DNA of 64,000 nucleotides from an uncultured Collinsella sp. (GTDB lineage Bacteria; Actinomycetota; Coriobacteriia; Coriobacteriales; Coriobacteriaceae): assembly GCA_958354105.1 (NCBI GenBank), contig CATWVA010000001.1, positions 1-64,000 of the forward strand. The letters are read 5' to 3'. Position numbers and translations under genes: made by a program. The notes beneath the pieces are model-generated. The model did no database searches and had not been told where the DNA came from. It saw nothing but the letters and a program-made list of their open reading frames with translations. This document shows, piece after piece, positions 6,401 through 16,500 of the stretch; the stretch's first letter is position 1, and each line of letters opens with the position of its first letter.

Positions 6401-9109
6401 CTAAAAACCAAAGTCAGCAACAGGGGCAAACGAAACAGCGATGGTGTACGTCTCGCGCCAAACGATCTTGCCCGTCTCGCGCTCACGGCAGACCAGATAG
6501 TACGGACCCTTGGCCGAGAATCCATCCGCCGCACGCAACGCAAACTTGGCATGCACAACGCGCTCCTGCGAGTTAACAGAAGTCTTGTTGGCATGCGCCT
6601 TAACCGTATCGCTCACCTCGTTGCCGCTTGCATCGGTAAACACCAGCTCGTACTCGCACGGCAAGACCTTGCCTTGGGCGGGTTCTTCCTGGATCAAGTT
6701 GACCGAGAAGAGCGAGTTGGTCACTCGACGCCCCTCACTCAGTACGCGCAGCGTCGCCGCGCGCGTATCGACAAAGTCCTTGGAACCCGAGCGCGCACGC
6801 CAAAATCCGATAACGGGCACGCAAAGCTCCTGCAGGCTCATGCCGCCGTGTACGTAGTTGTTAGTGCCGCCGGGACGCTTAAAGTGCACGTTCTCGCGCG
6901 GGGCAAACCCCTCAAAGCCGGCACCCAAACGTCCCATGTCAACATTAACAAACACCCCGCGTGCCTCGTCCGAAAGCCTAGCCACGGCCTCGTTGGGCAC
7001 CACAAGATGACGCTTGCCGTGCATGACGGGAGCGTCAAGGAAGGGAAGGTCTGGCTTGCCGAGCATCTGGCACTCGTTGAGCTCCCGACGTGTGTAGATA
7101 AAGCCGTGATCCGCCGTTATAACAACACGCGCGCCCGGGGCGTCGGTGCACACGCGCCGCGCCAACGCGGCAAGTTCCTCCACGGTATCCGCGCAGGCAT
7201 CGAAAACGTCATCCTGCGTAGCGGCCTTCTCGCCCGTGGCATCGATCTTGTTGTGGTAGAGATAAACGAGCTTGGAGTCTTTGAGCAGCGCCTTGCGCTC
7301 GGTTCCTGCCATGTTGAGGTATGTGCTCGAGCGCAAAGCGCGGGCCGTGGGCTCAACGTGGGTAAGCACGGCCTCGCGCTGCGGAGTCGTCGCAGTGGGC
7401 ATGCCGTCAGCCAGCGCAAACGAGCCATCCGCTGCAAGTTTAAGCGCTTGGTGCGGCATCAGCGCGGGCATACCCACCTCGGTAATGGAGGGAAAGACCG
7501 CCTGCATGCTAGAGACCTTGACGTTGCCGCCGCGCTCGCGCTCGAGCAGCGTCGCAACATCGCGGCCAACCTCATAGCGCAGCGCATCGCTCACGATGAC
7601 GATCGTCGTTTTGGCAGAGCCCACAAAGGTGGGCAGCACGTGCCAGTAGAACTCATCCTGCCGTTCGGGACCCTCGATGTAGCCGCAATCGGCCCACTCC
7701 CCTTGCGCAGCCGATGTCCAGCAGGCATTGGCATCGGCCAAGAACCAGTTACTGTAAAGATTCTCCGCCCAGTCCACCACAGCTCGGGCAGGCTCCTCGA
7801 GCACATCGCACTCGACGGAACGCGCCCGCAGATACGCGGTGCACACATGGCGATAGGCAGCGTCCATGGCATACCAATCGGACGTGTAGGCATCCCACAC
7901 CTGCTGGGGCTGCGCCAGATGGAACCCGCCCGCATGCGCCTGCCTAAACGCACACATATCGGCCACAGCGACAAGCAGGTCAAAGTAGCTCTTGACACGG
8001 CGGTACCAGCTCAGGTCGCAGCGACGCGACGCAAAAGTGCGCGCGTCCTCAACACGGTCCGCACCCTGAGCAAACGAGCTGAACAGCTGCGAGAGCACGG
8101 CCTCATTGACGCACGGGAACACATCAAGCGAGGCTAGCACATCGATCGGCAGAGCCTCAAACCGCGCAAAGAGCCCGCGAGCATCCTCCACCAAACGGCA
8201 GATCTCAAATAAATCCTCGCTCGACGCCTGAGCATCAGCAGTCTGGTCCCACGTACGCACTGCCTCAAGGCAATAGGGTCCGTAGGCGGGAGCCACATAG
8301 CTTTCGAGTCCCTTGAGCGCTCCCTCGGGAAGCGCGGTGGATGACGCCGTGATGAGCATATGGGATGCCAGCGCAAGCAGCGAATCACGCTCATACAGCG
8401 GCCCCTCAAACCCATAGCAACGTACAATGAAGGCAGAGAGGACATCGCGCACGCAGTACTTGTCCACCAACTCGGCCAGCGCTTCGGGGCCCTCGTGCAG
8501 CAGCGTGGTCATACAGCCGCGCAGCACAAACGCGGGGCGCGCGTCGCCAAGCTCTTTACCGCCAAAAATCACCGTAAGGGTGCCGAGTTCGATATCGGAT
8601 GCGCCCGAGGCATGCGGAACACACGCGGCAAACTTAGCGCAACGGGTCTTGGCATCAAAGAACGTCTTGTGCTCGCGCAGGCTCTCGCGCACGGCGTCGA
8701 TATTCTCGATGCCCAGCTGATCGGCCAAAAGCGAAAGATAGTCAGCCTGGAACTGATCTGCATACAGCTCAACATCGGCAAGCCAATCACCCTCAAGCCT
8801 GCCGCGCGGGCAACGGCGATACAGCAAGATATCGCTCGCAAGGTCATCGCGGTTGATGAGCTTCTTAACGGCAAACATGTGGCCCTCGCAGGCCTCAACA
8901 AAGCGCACTGGGCGCTCAAAGTCACCGTGAGCGGGCATAACGCCGTCATCGGCCCCCGCGCCGTCGAAACCCTCGGCAGCCAATCGCTCAAACTCAGGAG
9001 CAAACTCGCCGTCCGCATCGTGCCAAATCACCACACGGCGCAGCATACATGCGGGCAACGGCTGCAAAAAACGCAGCTTGAGCTGTTCTTCTACATCGAT
9101 CTTGGGCAT
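6401..9109 (-). CDS. pglZ: PglZ, alkaline-phosphatase-fold BREX protein
   Basis: PglZ is one of the two genes present in all BREX types; its role is thought to involve phosphoryl or nucleotide hydrolysis in support of methylation and defence. The 902-aa protein has the PglZ catalytic-fold motifs IVIVSDALRYEVGRD (about 503-517) and RVVITADHGFIYTRRE (about 661-676). The aspartates and histidine of SDALR and ADHGF match metal ligands of the alkaline phosphatase superfamily. The N-terminal 450 residues are helical, as usual for type 1 PglZ. The Shine-Dalgarno TAAGGA precedes the ATG. It sits between the detached C-terminal piece of pglX and brxL, with 23-bp and 11-bp gaps, consistent with one operon. 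Confidence 0.95.
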   Translation of the reverse strand: MPKIDVEEQLKLRFLQPLPACMLRRVVIWHDADGEFAPEFERLAAEGFDGAGADDGVMPAHGDFERPVRFVEACEGHMFAVKKLINRDDLASDILLYRRCPRGRLEGDWLADVELYADQFQADYLSLLADQLGIENIDAVRESLREHKTFFDAKTRCAKFAACVPHASGASDIELGTLTVIFGGKELGDARPAFVLRGCMTTLLHEGPEALAELVDKYCVRDVLSAFIVRCYGFEGPLYERDSLLALASHMLITASSTALPEGALKGLESYVAPAYGPYCLEAVRTWDQTADAQASSEDLFEICRLVEDARGLFARFEALPIDVLASLDVFPCVNEAVLSQLFSSFAQGADRVEDARTFASRRCDLSWYRRVKSYFDLLVAVADMCAFRQAHAGGFHLAQPQQVWDAYTSDWYAMDAAYRHVCTAYLRARSVECDVLEEPARAVVDWAENLYSNWFLADANACWTSAAQGEWADCGYIEGPERQDEFYWHVLPTFVGSAKTTIVIVSDALRYEVGRDVATLLERERGGNVKVSSMQAVFPSITEVGMPALMPHQALKLAADGSFALADGMPTATTPQREAVLTHVEPTARALRSSTYLNMAGTERKALLKDSKLVYLYHNKIDATGEKAATQDDVFDACADTVEELAALARRVCTDAPGARVVITADHGFIYTRRELNECQMLGKPDLPFLDAPVMHGKRHLVVPNEAVARLSDEARGVFVNVDMGRLGAGFEGFAPRENVHFKRPGGTNNYVHGGMSLQELCVPVIGFWRARSGSKDFVDTRAATLRVLSEGRRVTNSLFSVNLIQEEPAQGKVLPCEYELVFTDASGNEVSDTVKAHANKTSVNSQERVVHAKFALRAADGFSAKGPYYLVCRERETGKIVWRETYTIAVSFAPVADFGF

Positions 9110-9132
9110 GAATATCCTTACCGTATTTGCAG

Positions 9133-10101
9133 TTACTTAATCTTTGCCAGCACATCCTGAAACTTGGCGTAGTTGACCTTGACGCCGTCATCCAGGTCGA
9201 TCTTGATCATCTGGTCTGCCAAGTGGTGCAGTTTCTCTTCATAGACAATGGTCTCTTTGAGCTGGTCGTTGAGCTTTTTGACGCGCTTATCCAAACGCAC
9301 GCGCTCGCCGCGCTCGGCACTGGCAAGGGCATCGTTGGCATAGCCGATCTGGGCACGGTAGCGCTCCTGCTGCTCATGCACATAGTCGGTGCGGATGCGA
9401 GCCAACAGGTCGGGCTGATAGCGATGCATGTAAACAAGGCACTTGAAGCCATTCTTCTTGCCACTGTCGAACAGCCAGTAGATGGGGCGCTTCTTATAGG
9501 TCTGACAGTGGTCCTTAAAGAAATCCTTTAGGAAATAGGCACGAATCACCTCGCGCGAGGTACCCTTGCCGCCGAGTGCCTCGGCAATAAAGGCCAGGTT
9601 CTGCTCAAGCGTCTCCTCGCCGTACACGGTGCGCACAAAGTCGATAAAGTAGCGCACGATGTCATCGTCAAAGTACTCGTCATCGGTAATGGGCAGCGCG
9701 TTGTCGCTATCGGGCATAAAGGTCACGTGCGCGGGATCGGGCATCTTAGCCAGATAGTCGTCGACCGTGGCGCCCTGATCGGCCAGGACCAGCCCGTCCA
9801 CATCCAGCGAATAGCGGCCAAACATGCAGCCCACGGCATAGCTTATGAGCGAGGTGATCTCGTCGCGCTTGGTGCGCACGTACTTGTTGCCCTTATAGCT
9901 CTCGGGAATCTCATCGGCGGTATCGAAGATGCGCGCCACCGAGACGTACTTATCCTCAACCTCGATGGGCACCTCGCCCTCCATGTTGTAGATCTTGGCA
10001 AAGATTCGGTTGAGCTCTTCCTCATTAGCGCGAAGCCGCTCAAAGCGAGCATTAACCTCGGCCTTGCGGGCCTCGTATTTATCTTGAAGTAAAGTGGCCA
10101 T
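9133..10101 (-). CDS. pglX: Detached C-terminal part of PglX (BREX type 1)
   Basis: This 322-aa protein has no methyltransferase motif but carries the conserved C-terminal region of type 1 PglX: RLRANEEELNRIF (near residue 25), ISYAVGCMFGRYSLD (about 85-99), KKRPIYWLFDSGKKNGFK (about 210-227) and LDDGVKVNYAKFQ just before the end. In ordinary PglX these follow directly on the segment DWDSFETSWDF, which here ends the separate upstream gene at 10975. The fragment has its own start: ATG at 10101 preceded by AAAGGA. It could therefore be made as a second subunit that assembles with the upstream part. A second ATG at 10119 would add six residues. The alternative is a decaying pseudogene fragment, but the open, well-conserved frame argues against decay. 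Confidence 0.88.
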   Translation of the reverse strand: MATLLQDKYEARKAEVNARFERLRANEEELNRIFAKIYNMEGEVPIEVEDKYVSVARIFDTADEIPESYKGNKYVRTKRDEITSLISYAVGCMFGRYSLDVDGLVLADQGATVDDYLAKMPDPAHVTFMPDSDNALPITDDEYFDDDIVRYFIDFVRTVYGEETLEQNLAFIAEALGGKGTSREVIRAYFLKDFFKDHCQTYKKRPIYWLFDSGKKNGFKCLVYMHRYQPDLLARIRTDYVHEQQERYRAQIGYANDALASAERGERVRLDKRVKKLNDQLKETIVYEEKLHHLADQMIKIDLDDGVKVNYAKFQDVLAKIK

Positions 10102-10119
10102 GGTGGGCCGTCCTTTCAT

Positions 10120-10365
10120 TGTTGATGATTCGTCAAGGAGGGAAATAAGCTAGAAGCGAAGGGATGTAAGGTCATCTCGGCATTACCCATCGACTCTGGA
10201 AAATTCGCTCGCTGCATCGAGCATTTGTAGGAAACGCGCCAGGGTTTCAACGAAATCGCAAGTTAAATATTGCAAGCTGCGTCAGGCGCGCAGAAGACAC
10301 GCTCAATGTCATTTCTCAACTCGTTACTCATAGCCAGTCCATCACCCAACGCGGGCTGAAGCCCA
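10120..10365 (-). other. Gene-free spacer between HEPN-like gene and pglX C-terminal part
   Basis: No convincing gene is seen. Read on the minus strand, a frame shifted by one from the HEPN-like gene stays open over GLQPALGDGLAMSNELRND and beyond (ending near 10266), which may be its original C-terminus. The rest is AT-rich. It contains the Shine-Dalgarno of the next gene but no clear promoter. Confidence 0.4.
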
Positions 10366-10965
10366 TCAGCAGATACTAGGCCCAGCCTTTATCAACTTCA
10401 TCCATTTACATAATGTCGAATTCTTAATCAGAATTCTTGCCGTAAGTCTTCTAACATCAGTCGCCGGATCGTTCCCTCGTTTACCTGCAACATCTTCGAT
10501 TGCGAACCATATATCGCCTTTTGCCTTAAACGCGCAGAATCTACCGTGAGCAAATCCATTTCTTAAGTGATAAAACAAGCTGAGCGTTTGATTACTTTTA
10601 GCGTCATAAAAGACCGCAGACTCAAAGGGCTTTGACACAATGTCACCGCAATCAAACAAATCAGCGCTCCGCAAAGCCTGTTCCATATCGCCAATGGTTG
10701 CAGCGGACCAATATAAAGATTTGTTTGAGCTTGCTGCCTTAAGTTTTTTATTCAAATATTGGGGTTTTCTCCAGGGAGTATCCCACCCGTATTCAGATAC
10801 CGGGATGCTTCTGCTAGACAGCCCCGGAGCTGGGGTTTCGACAACGAAGAACCTAAGAAGCGGGGCAAGCACAGGGCCCAGTGACTTCTGAGATAGACCG
10901 CATTTAACCCATGCAGGATTAGATTCAACAAACACAACCTTATTTGCTGATACTGTTTCGAACAT
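10366..10965 (-). CDS. HEPN-like protein inserted between the two parts of pglX
   Basis: This protein of about 199 aa contains SLFYHLRNGFAHGRF near residue 145. RNGFAH fits the R-x4-6-H signature of HEPN domains, whose members include RNA-cleaving toxins and nucleases of defence systems, and the flanks resemble HEPN proteins of the RNxxAHG type. The ATG at 10965 lies just after the pglX stop (TAG, then AGGTGA as Shine-Dalgarno), so translation should be coupled to pglX. The frame is the same as pglX, with only the TAG between them. The DNA is AT-rich like the last 650 bp of the upstream pglX part, unlike the rest of the operon. After the stop at 10366 another frame continues openly for about 40 codons, so a frameshift near the end is possible. 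The function is inferred from one motif only. Confidence 0.6.
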   Translation of the reverse strand: MFETVSANKVVFVESNPAWVKCGLSQKSLGPVLAPLLRFFVVETPAPGLSSRSIPVSEYGWDTPWRKPQYLNKKLKAASSNKSLYWSAATIGDMEQALRSADLFDCGDIVSKPFESAVFYDAKSNQTLSLFYHLRNGFAHGRFCAFKAKGDIWFAIEDVAGKRGNDPATDVRRLTARILIKNSTLCKWMKLIKAGPSIC

Positions 10966-10974
10966 GAATCTCAC

Positions 10975-13470
10975 CTAAACCAAGGGGTTGCGTTTGAAAT
11001 CCCAGGAGGTTTCAAACGAGTCCCAGTCAAGTTCGGATGCATGGAGTGATTCCTGAACCAATTTCAAAACTTCCTCATTAGAAGAATCTATCCCGTGGAC
11101 AGGGATGCGTTTAAGGTCTCCAACTTCATTATTAAAAGTCTGGCTCAACGCCAGCTTAATATATTGCGCTGTAGAGCTATTAAGCAGGCCAAGAATGAAT
11201 AGCCTGTCTTCCTGCTTAACCGGAACAATGTAATAGCCCGCTCCGCCACAAATAGAATTGTCCGAACAATTTCGAACACTAATCGGACCACTTGTAAGCG
11301 CTGACCAGGTTAACACGCCGTTTTTATGGTAAAAACGTTCATTTTGGACACGGGCTTTTGCTTTTCCATTTTTGTCCCTATTAGTCTTAATCTCATGCCC
11401 ATCATCCAGCCAATTAACAACATCTATCTGATTTCCTGACCACTTTCTGTAGTCGCCCCCATCAAGCATAAAGTGCCACTTCGCTCGAGATGGATCTCCC
11501 GTAACGCCTAGGACGTCCCGATTCGAACACTCGAACCAGCATCGAACGAAAAGATCGGTATCGCCGCACTTTAGCCCCTGCGCTAGTGAGCTGATCACAG
11601 ACAATGGCGTTCCTTCCTTGAACGAAAGACGCGCCCCTTGTCCAAGCCAGTAGGCTATGGGAGTGCCGGGGATCTTCTTGAAGGTTTCGGCGTCGCGGCG
11701 GTAGAACCAGCCGCAGTCGGGGTTTTGGATGGCCTCCAGCGCCTTGGGAGCCTGAACCGTGGGACCAGTAAAATCGGCAAGACGAACGTATCCGCCCTTA
11801 TAGCCATCGATATGCGAATTGTGATAGGTAAATGTGCAGATAGGCACGGTTGCCCCTGCAAAGCCAGAATACTCGAGCTGAATGAGCGTGGTTAGGGTCT
11901 TGTCATCGATAAGCCTATTTCGAAGCTTCTCGTAGCTACCGATGAACATCCAAACGAACGGAGTCATCATTCCAACTTCGCCGTGCTCGTTGGCAAAGTC
12001 CATAATGCGCACGATGAACGAAGAGAACAGGTCGTTCTTCACGTCAGAGTAGTTCTTCTTGACCCATTTGCTCATGAAGGGGTTAAAGCTGCTGCTGCCC
12101 ATATACGGAGGATTAGCCACGGTGCAGGTAAAACGACGGGACAGCTTCTCGCAGATGGCGGCGGCGCCTTCGAGCTTAGTTTTGGTCGCAGAGGCAAAAA
12201 GGTCGTCGGAACAGCTCGCGGCGGCAGCTTTGAGCTCGTCAATCTCGGCCTCTGAAGGATTGAGCAGCGAGCCAATCTCGCCCAAATGACTCAACTCCTC
12301 GGCGAGCTTCTTGTTACCCGGCAGCTCGTCCTCCCCCAGCGGAATGCTCGAGAGCACGGTAACGTCGGCGCCAACGCCACGCCTAAAGAAGCGACGATCG
12401 TGCTCGCGGGCGCACATGGCAAGCGCCAGCTCCGCGATCTGCGCCGCGCGGGGATCGATTTCCATGCCCGCAAGGTTTTTAGTAAGAATAAGCTCGGGAA
12501 TTTCGCGCTCACGATAGCCGCGCTCCTCGTACATATGGAAGAGCAATTCGAACGCATAGACCAGGATATGGCCCGAGCCGCATGCGGGGTCACAGAGAGT
12601 TATCTCCTCGGGGCTCGAGATGCGTATGAAGTCCTCGTGCTCAGCATCGGGCTCGATGTAATAATCCATGCACTCGCGCAGCGAACTCCCCGGGTTATTG
12701 AGCATCCACAGACGGCCGAGCGAGTTCTCGACCATATAGCGCACAATCCACTCAGGGGTGAAGAGCTGCGTGGCGGGCGCGATGTCCGCCGCCGCTGCCT
12801 TGCGCTTTGACTTGAAGAACTCGTCTTTTACGTCAGCGTTGTAGTACTGATACATCCAGCCCAGAACGGTCACGCCCTCGCGCCAGCGCTCGTCAGTGAT
12901 AACGGCGTTGAGCTTGCCCACTACGCCGTCGGCCATCATGAGGCCCTGGGGCAACAGCAGCTCCATGGCACCGCCCACGCGTTCAAAGACGCCTGGCAGG
13001 CAATCGGCAAGTTCCTCGCACTGAGCCACAAAAAGATAGCGCCACAGCGGTTCATCCAAGCCCGCCATCTTGAGCTCGGCTATGCGATCGGTATCGGCCG
13101 TCGCCATCTCCACGTCCAGTGCGTTCTCCACGGCCTCGCTGCCATGGCTGCCGTCCGCGCGGCTCAGCATGCGCATACGGCCGGGAAGCCATCCGCGTGC
13201 GTCCATGAAGCGAATGGCCACGATGCGGTTGAACCAGGTGTAGGCCGCACGGTCGCGCAGGGCGTCGTGCCCCTCTGCGGCCTGTAGGCGCAGCAGCTCG
13301 TCGCGCTGCTCAACTTCGAGCGGACTCAGAGGCTGGCCGTTGACGGTCTCGGACCCAGCGGGCGCGAGCGTAGGCTCAGTGATGCCGTAGCGCACCATCT
13401 GCGCCTCCACGCCGTTAATAAGTTCCACGCGGGCCCACGTGCAGAAGTTCTTGAGAGCGGAATCGTTCAT
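10975..13470 (-). CDS. pglX: PglX N-terminal part: BREX adenine-specific DNA methyltransferase
   Basis: PglX methylates an adenine in a short non-palindromic site to mark host DNA. This part (831 aa from the ATG at 13470) has the SAM-binding motif LCDPACGSGHI (about 292-302) and the catalytic motif VANPPY (about 451-456), followed by a target-recognition region. It stops at DWDSFETSWDFKRNPLV, exactly where full-length type 1 PglX (about 1200 aa) continues into the region now encoded at 9133-10101. All catalytic elements are present. The 3' ~650 bp (10975 to about 11640), covering the likely recognition domain, is visibly AT-richer than the remainder, as if this module had been exchanged. The start was chosen because AAAGG lies upstream and the N-terminus then matches the family. 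Confidence 0.92.
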   Translation of the reverse strand: MNDSALKNFCTWARVELINGVEAQMVRYGITEPTLAPAGSETVNGQPLSPLEVEQRDELLRLQAAEGHDALRDRAAYTWFNRIVAIRFMDARGWLPGRMRMLSRADGSHGSEAVENALDVEMATADTDRIAELKMAGLDEPLWRYLFVAQCEELADCLPGVFERVGGAMELLLPQGLMMADGVVGKLNAVITDERWREGVTVLGWMYQYYNADVKDEFFKSKRKAAAADIAPATQLFTPEWIVRYMVENSLGRLWMLNNPGSSLRECMDYYIEPDAEHEDFIRISSPEEITLCDPACGSGHILVYAFELLFHMYEERGYREREIPELILTKNLAGMEIDPRAAQIAELALAMCAREHDRRFFRRGVGADVTVLSSIPLGEDELPGNKKLAEELSHLGEIGSLLNPSEAEIDELKAAAASCSDDLFASATKTKLEGAAAICEKLSRRFTCTVANPPYMGSSSFNPFMSKWVKKNYSDVKNDLFSSFIVRIMDFANEHGEVGMMTPFVWMFIGSYEKLRNRLIDDKTLTTLIQLEYSGFAGATVPICTFTYHNSHIDGYKGGYVRLADFTGPTVQAPKALEAIQNPDCGWFYRRDAETFKKIPGTPIAYWLGQGARLSFKEGTPLSVISSLAQGLKCGDTDLFVRCWFECSNRDVLGVTGDPSRAKWHFMLDGGDYRKWSGNQIDVVNWLDDGHEIKTNRDKNGKAKARVQNERFYHKNGVLTWSALTSGPISVRNCSDNSICGGAGYYIVPVKQEDRLFILGLLNSSTAQYIKLALSQTFNNEVGDLKRIPVHGIDSSNEEVLKLVQESLHASELDWDSFETSWDFKRNPLV

Positions 13471-13536
13471 GGTTCCCGTACCTTTCAAAACGCCATAAGC
13501 CACCGGCGCATGCTTGGGCGCCGGCGGCTGAGCGGG

Positions 13537-16500
13537 TTAGTTAATGCGGATCTCGTCGTTTGATGCAAGCGCCTGCATAAGGCGGGCGCGCAGGTCGTCC
13601 ACGTAGCGATCCACGTCCTCTGCGGTTGTGAGGCGGCTCGGCTTGGCCAGGTCGGCGCGACGCACGGTCTTGACCTTGCGCTGGGGCTTGGGCACGGGCA
13701 CGGGAACGGAACCGTGACTTGGCGTAGCGGTGCCCTTGTTGGTGATCTTTTTGACCACTTCACCCGTGCTGGTGACCTCGGTGGAACGGCGCTCGTTTTC
13801 CATACGCTCGCGTGCGGCGTCCACGGCGTCGTATATCTTGTTGGCCGCCGTGATGGTCCAGCTTTCCCAGTTTGCCGCGAGGGCGTTAAGCTCGTTGAGG
13901 CTCTGGACGCCGTGGGTGCGGTTCTTGAACGACTCATACTTGGTGCCGGCGTCTGCTATGGCATCCTTGGCCTGCTTGACAAAACCATCTTGGCTCTCGG
14001 CCTGCTTCTGCAGGTCCTGCAGGTCGTTCTCGATGCGATGCAAGAACTCGTTGCGGCGCATGCCCAGGAGCTTTTTAATGTATTCCTCGACGGGGGCCAT
14101 CAGCGGTTGCAGGTCTTTAATGCGGCTGTAGGGCTTGGGATCTTTGAGGATCTCGCACACCTTTGCCACATTCTCCACCGCGCCGGGAATGTCGTCGGAG
14201 GCATACTCAATGCCCTCCGTGCGACTCAAGAATTCCTTGGCGTGATCAAACGTTGCGCGCTGGTTGGAATCGAAAAACTCAGCCACCCTGTCATAGTCTT
14301 CCTTGGCGTCGAACAGGCGGTCCTCGTGCTTGGTGAACGTGGTCAAGAACGCCTCGGCCTCGTTCTGATCCTTAAGGACGTCGGCCACCTCCGAGCGCAT
14401 CTTCTCGCACTCAGCCTCGCCGGGATACGGGTAGGCCGGTTTGATGCCCGTGTAGTAGTCGCGCGCCATAGCAAGGCACGTCTCGCGCAACCCCTCAAGA
14501 TGCTCCTTGAGCTCGGCCACAAGCTTATCCTCGTTGGAGGGTACGGTCTTGAGGTCAAATAGGTCGCGCATAAGCTCGCCCGTGGCGCGCAGCAAACGGT
14601 CGCTCATGCGCACGCGAAGGCGCACTTGGGCCTTATCGGCATCCTTGCGCAGGAGTGCCACCATGCGGCTGTCGTTAGCTTGGACCGTCTGGCCGCCAAA
14701 CAGCACCTGCGCGCGCTGCTCCCCCACAAGTTGCGCCACCACATTGGCGATGTCGACCTCGCGCCAGCCAAAGGGCCTTTGCTGGTACTGGCGCTGGATA
14801 TCGCCCATAGTGGTATCCAGATGGCGCTGATGCTGCACTTTGAGGAAGTCCTCGACCTCTTTGAGCGCACGCGTGTTGCCCGCATCCATGCCATCGAGCC
14901 CCGTCTGGACGTTGCCCGCCAGCGTGGAGCGGATATCGGAATCACTCGTGACCGGCGCACCGATGTAGTCGGCCTTTTCAAAGACCACATCGCACAGCTG
15001 TGCCAGCACCTGCTCAAAGACCTGGGCAGGCTTGGCTGCACGCACCTCGACCATGCGGCCGTTGACGGCGCAACGCGCATGGAGCACGGCCTCGGTCAGA
15101 AGGGCGTCGGCCTCTTTCTCGCTATGGGCCGCCTCGCGCATCTTGGACTCAACGATCTGGCGCGTACTCGGCCGGAGCTCCTGAAGGTTGCGTGTCTTGG
15201 CGTACTTGCGGATCTTGGCGGCGTTGACGAGCGTCTCCCAGTAATCCGCCTCATCGCTCAGGGCCACGACGGCTTTGCCCGAAGAAGCCAAGGCCAGCTC
15301 GGTATCGTCCGCACGGCCCAGGTCGCTCGCCATAGTCGCCACGTAAAGCTCCATGCCGCCCATGCTGCCACCGTGGATTGAGCCGTCCACATAGCGGTCA
15401 AACGGGAAGTCGTTGGCCCCGCGGTTGAGCTTGCGCGCGTTGTAGATGCTGTCGAACAGGCGCTTCTTGATGGACTCGATCACTTGCGCGTTGTCAATCG
15501 GGGTGCGCGCGATTTCCTGCGTAATCTCCTGCTCCTCGTCGGTGAGGAAGCTATAGGTATCGCCCTGGCGCGCCACGTAGTTCTCGCGCTCCAGGCGGGC
15601 AAGGGACTCCTTGACGCGGTCCTTGAGGACACGCTTATCCACATCGAGGCCGTCGATCATAAGAATGGAGATGTTCTCGACCGTGGCCTTGACGTAGCCG
15701 ATGTAACGAATCAGGTACAGGAGCTTGAGCACCCGCACGTCATAGGGCTCAAGGCCCTTTGCGTCCTCGGCCGCACGGATCGCGCGGTCGACCACCTGGA
15801 TAATGCCATGCTCAAGATCTTTGGAGATGGTGTCGAAGAAGCGCCAGAACGGCACGAGCGCACCGGTCTGCTCAAGTTGGATGGTCTGAGCGCTCTCCTG
15901 GAAGGCGCTCAGCATGGAGCGCTCGCCCGTGGACATGTGCTTGGCCTTGACACCGTGCTTGCGTACCTCGGTCATCACGTCGGGCAGGAGCTTAAACTGG
16001 TAGCCCACAAACGGGTAGCTTGCCACAAAATCCTTGGAGTTAGCGTAGCCGGCAAGGTCGGAGCGCGAGCCACCCTCAAAGGTAAAGTTGTTTTTGAGCA
16101 CGGCGGCGTCTTGCTCGTAGACCTGTGCAAGCATATCGGCCGCCGGCGCGGTCTTCTCGAGCACACGGCGCTGGATGACCTCGTCCACGCTGGAGCTGGA
16201 GAGCGAAAGGCGGGTGTCGAAACGACCTAAAATCTTGGAGAACTTGCCCGTATCAATCCCGCCCGGAAGACCGAGATTGTAAATGTCCTCTTGACTCGAA
16301 ACCATTACCCAAACGCGGCCGCCGCAAACCGATCCCAACTCCTCGACCACCGTCTGAAGACTTAGCAAGCGATCCGAGCCGTTGTCGTTAGCAATAAACT
16401 GTCCAACCTCATCAACCATGAAAACAAGGCGAAAATCGCCACCATTGGCGGCTGCTTGAGCATCAACGTATTCTTTAACCTTTTGGGCGAACTCATCGGG

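Noticed and set aside
10366..13470. Read-through of the pglX TAG as a programmed fusion with the HEPN-like protein
   Set aside because: The frames match, but there is an independent Shine-Dalgarno and ATG for the second gene; coupling is the simpler explanation.
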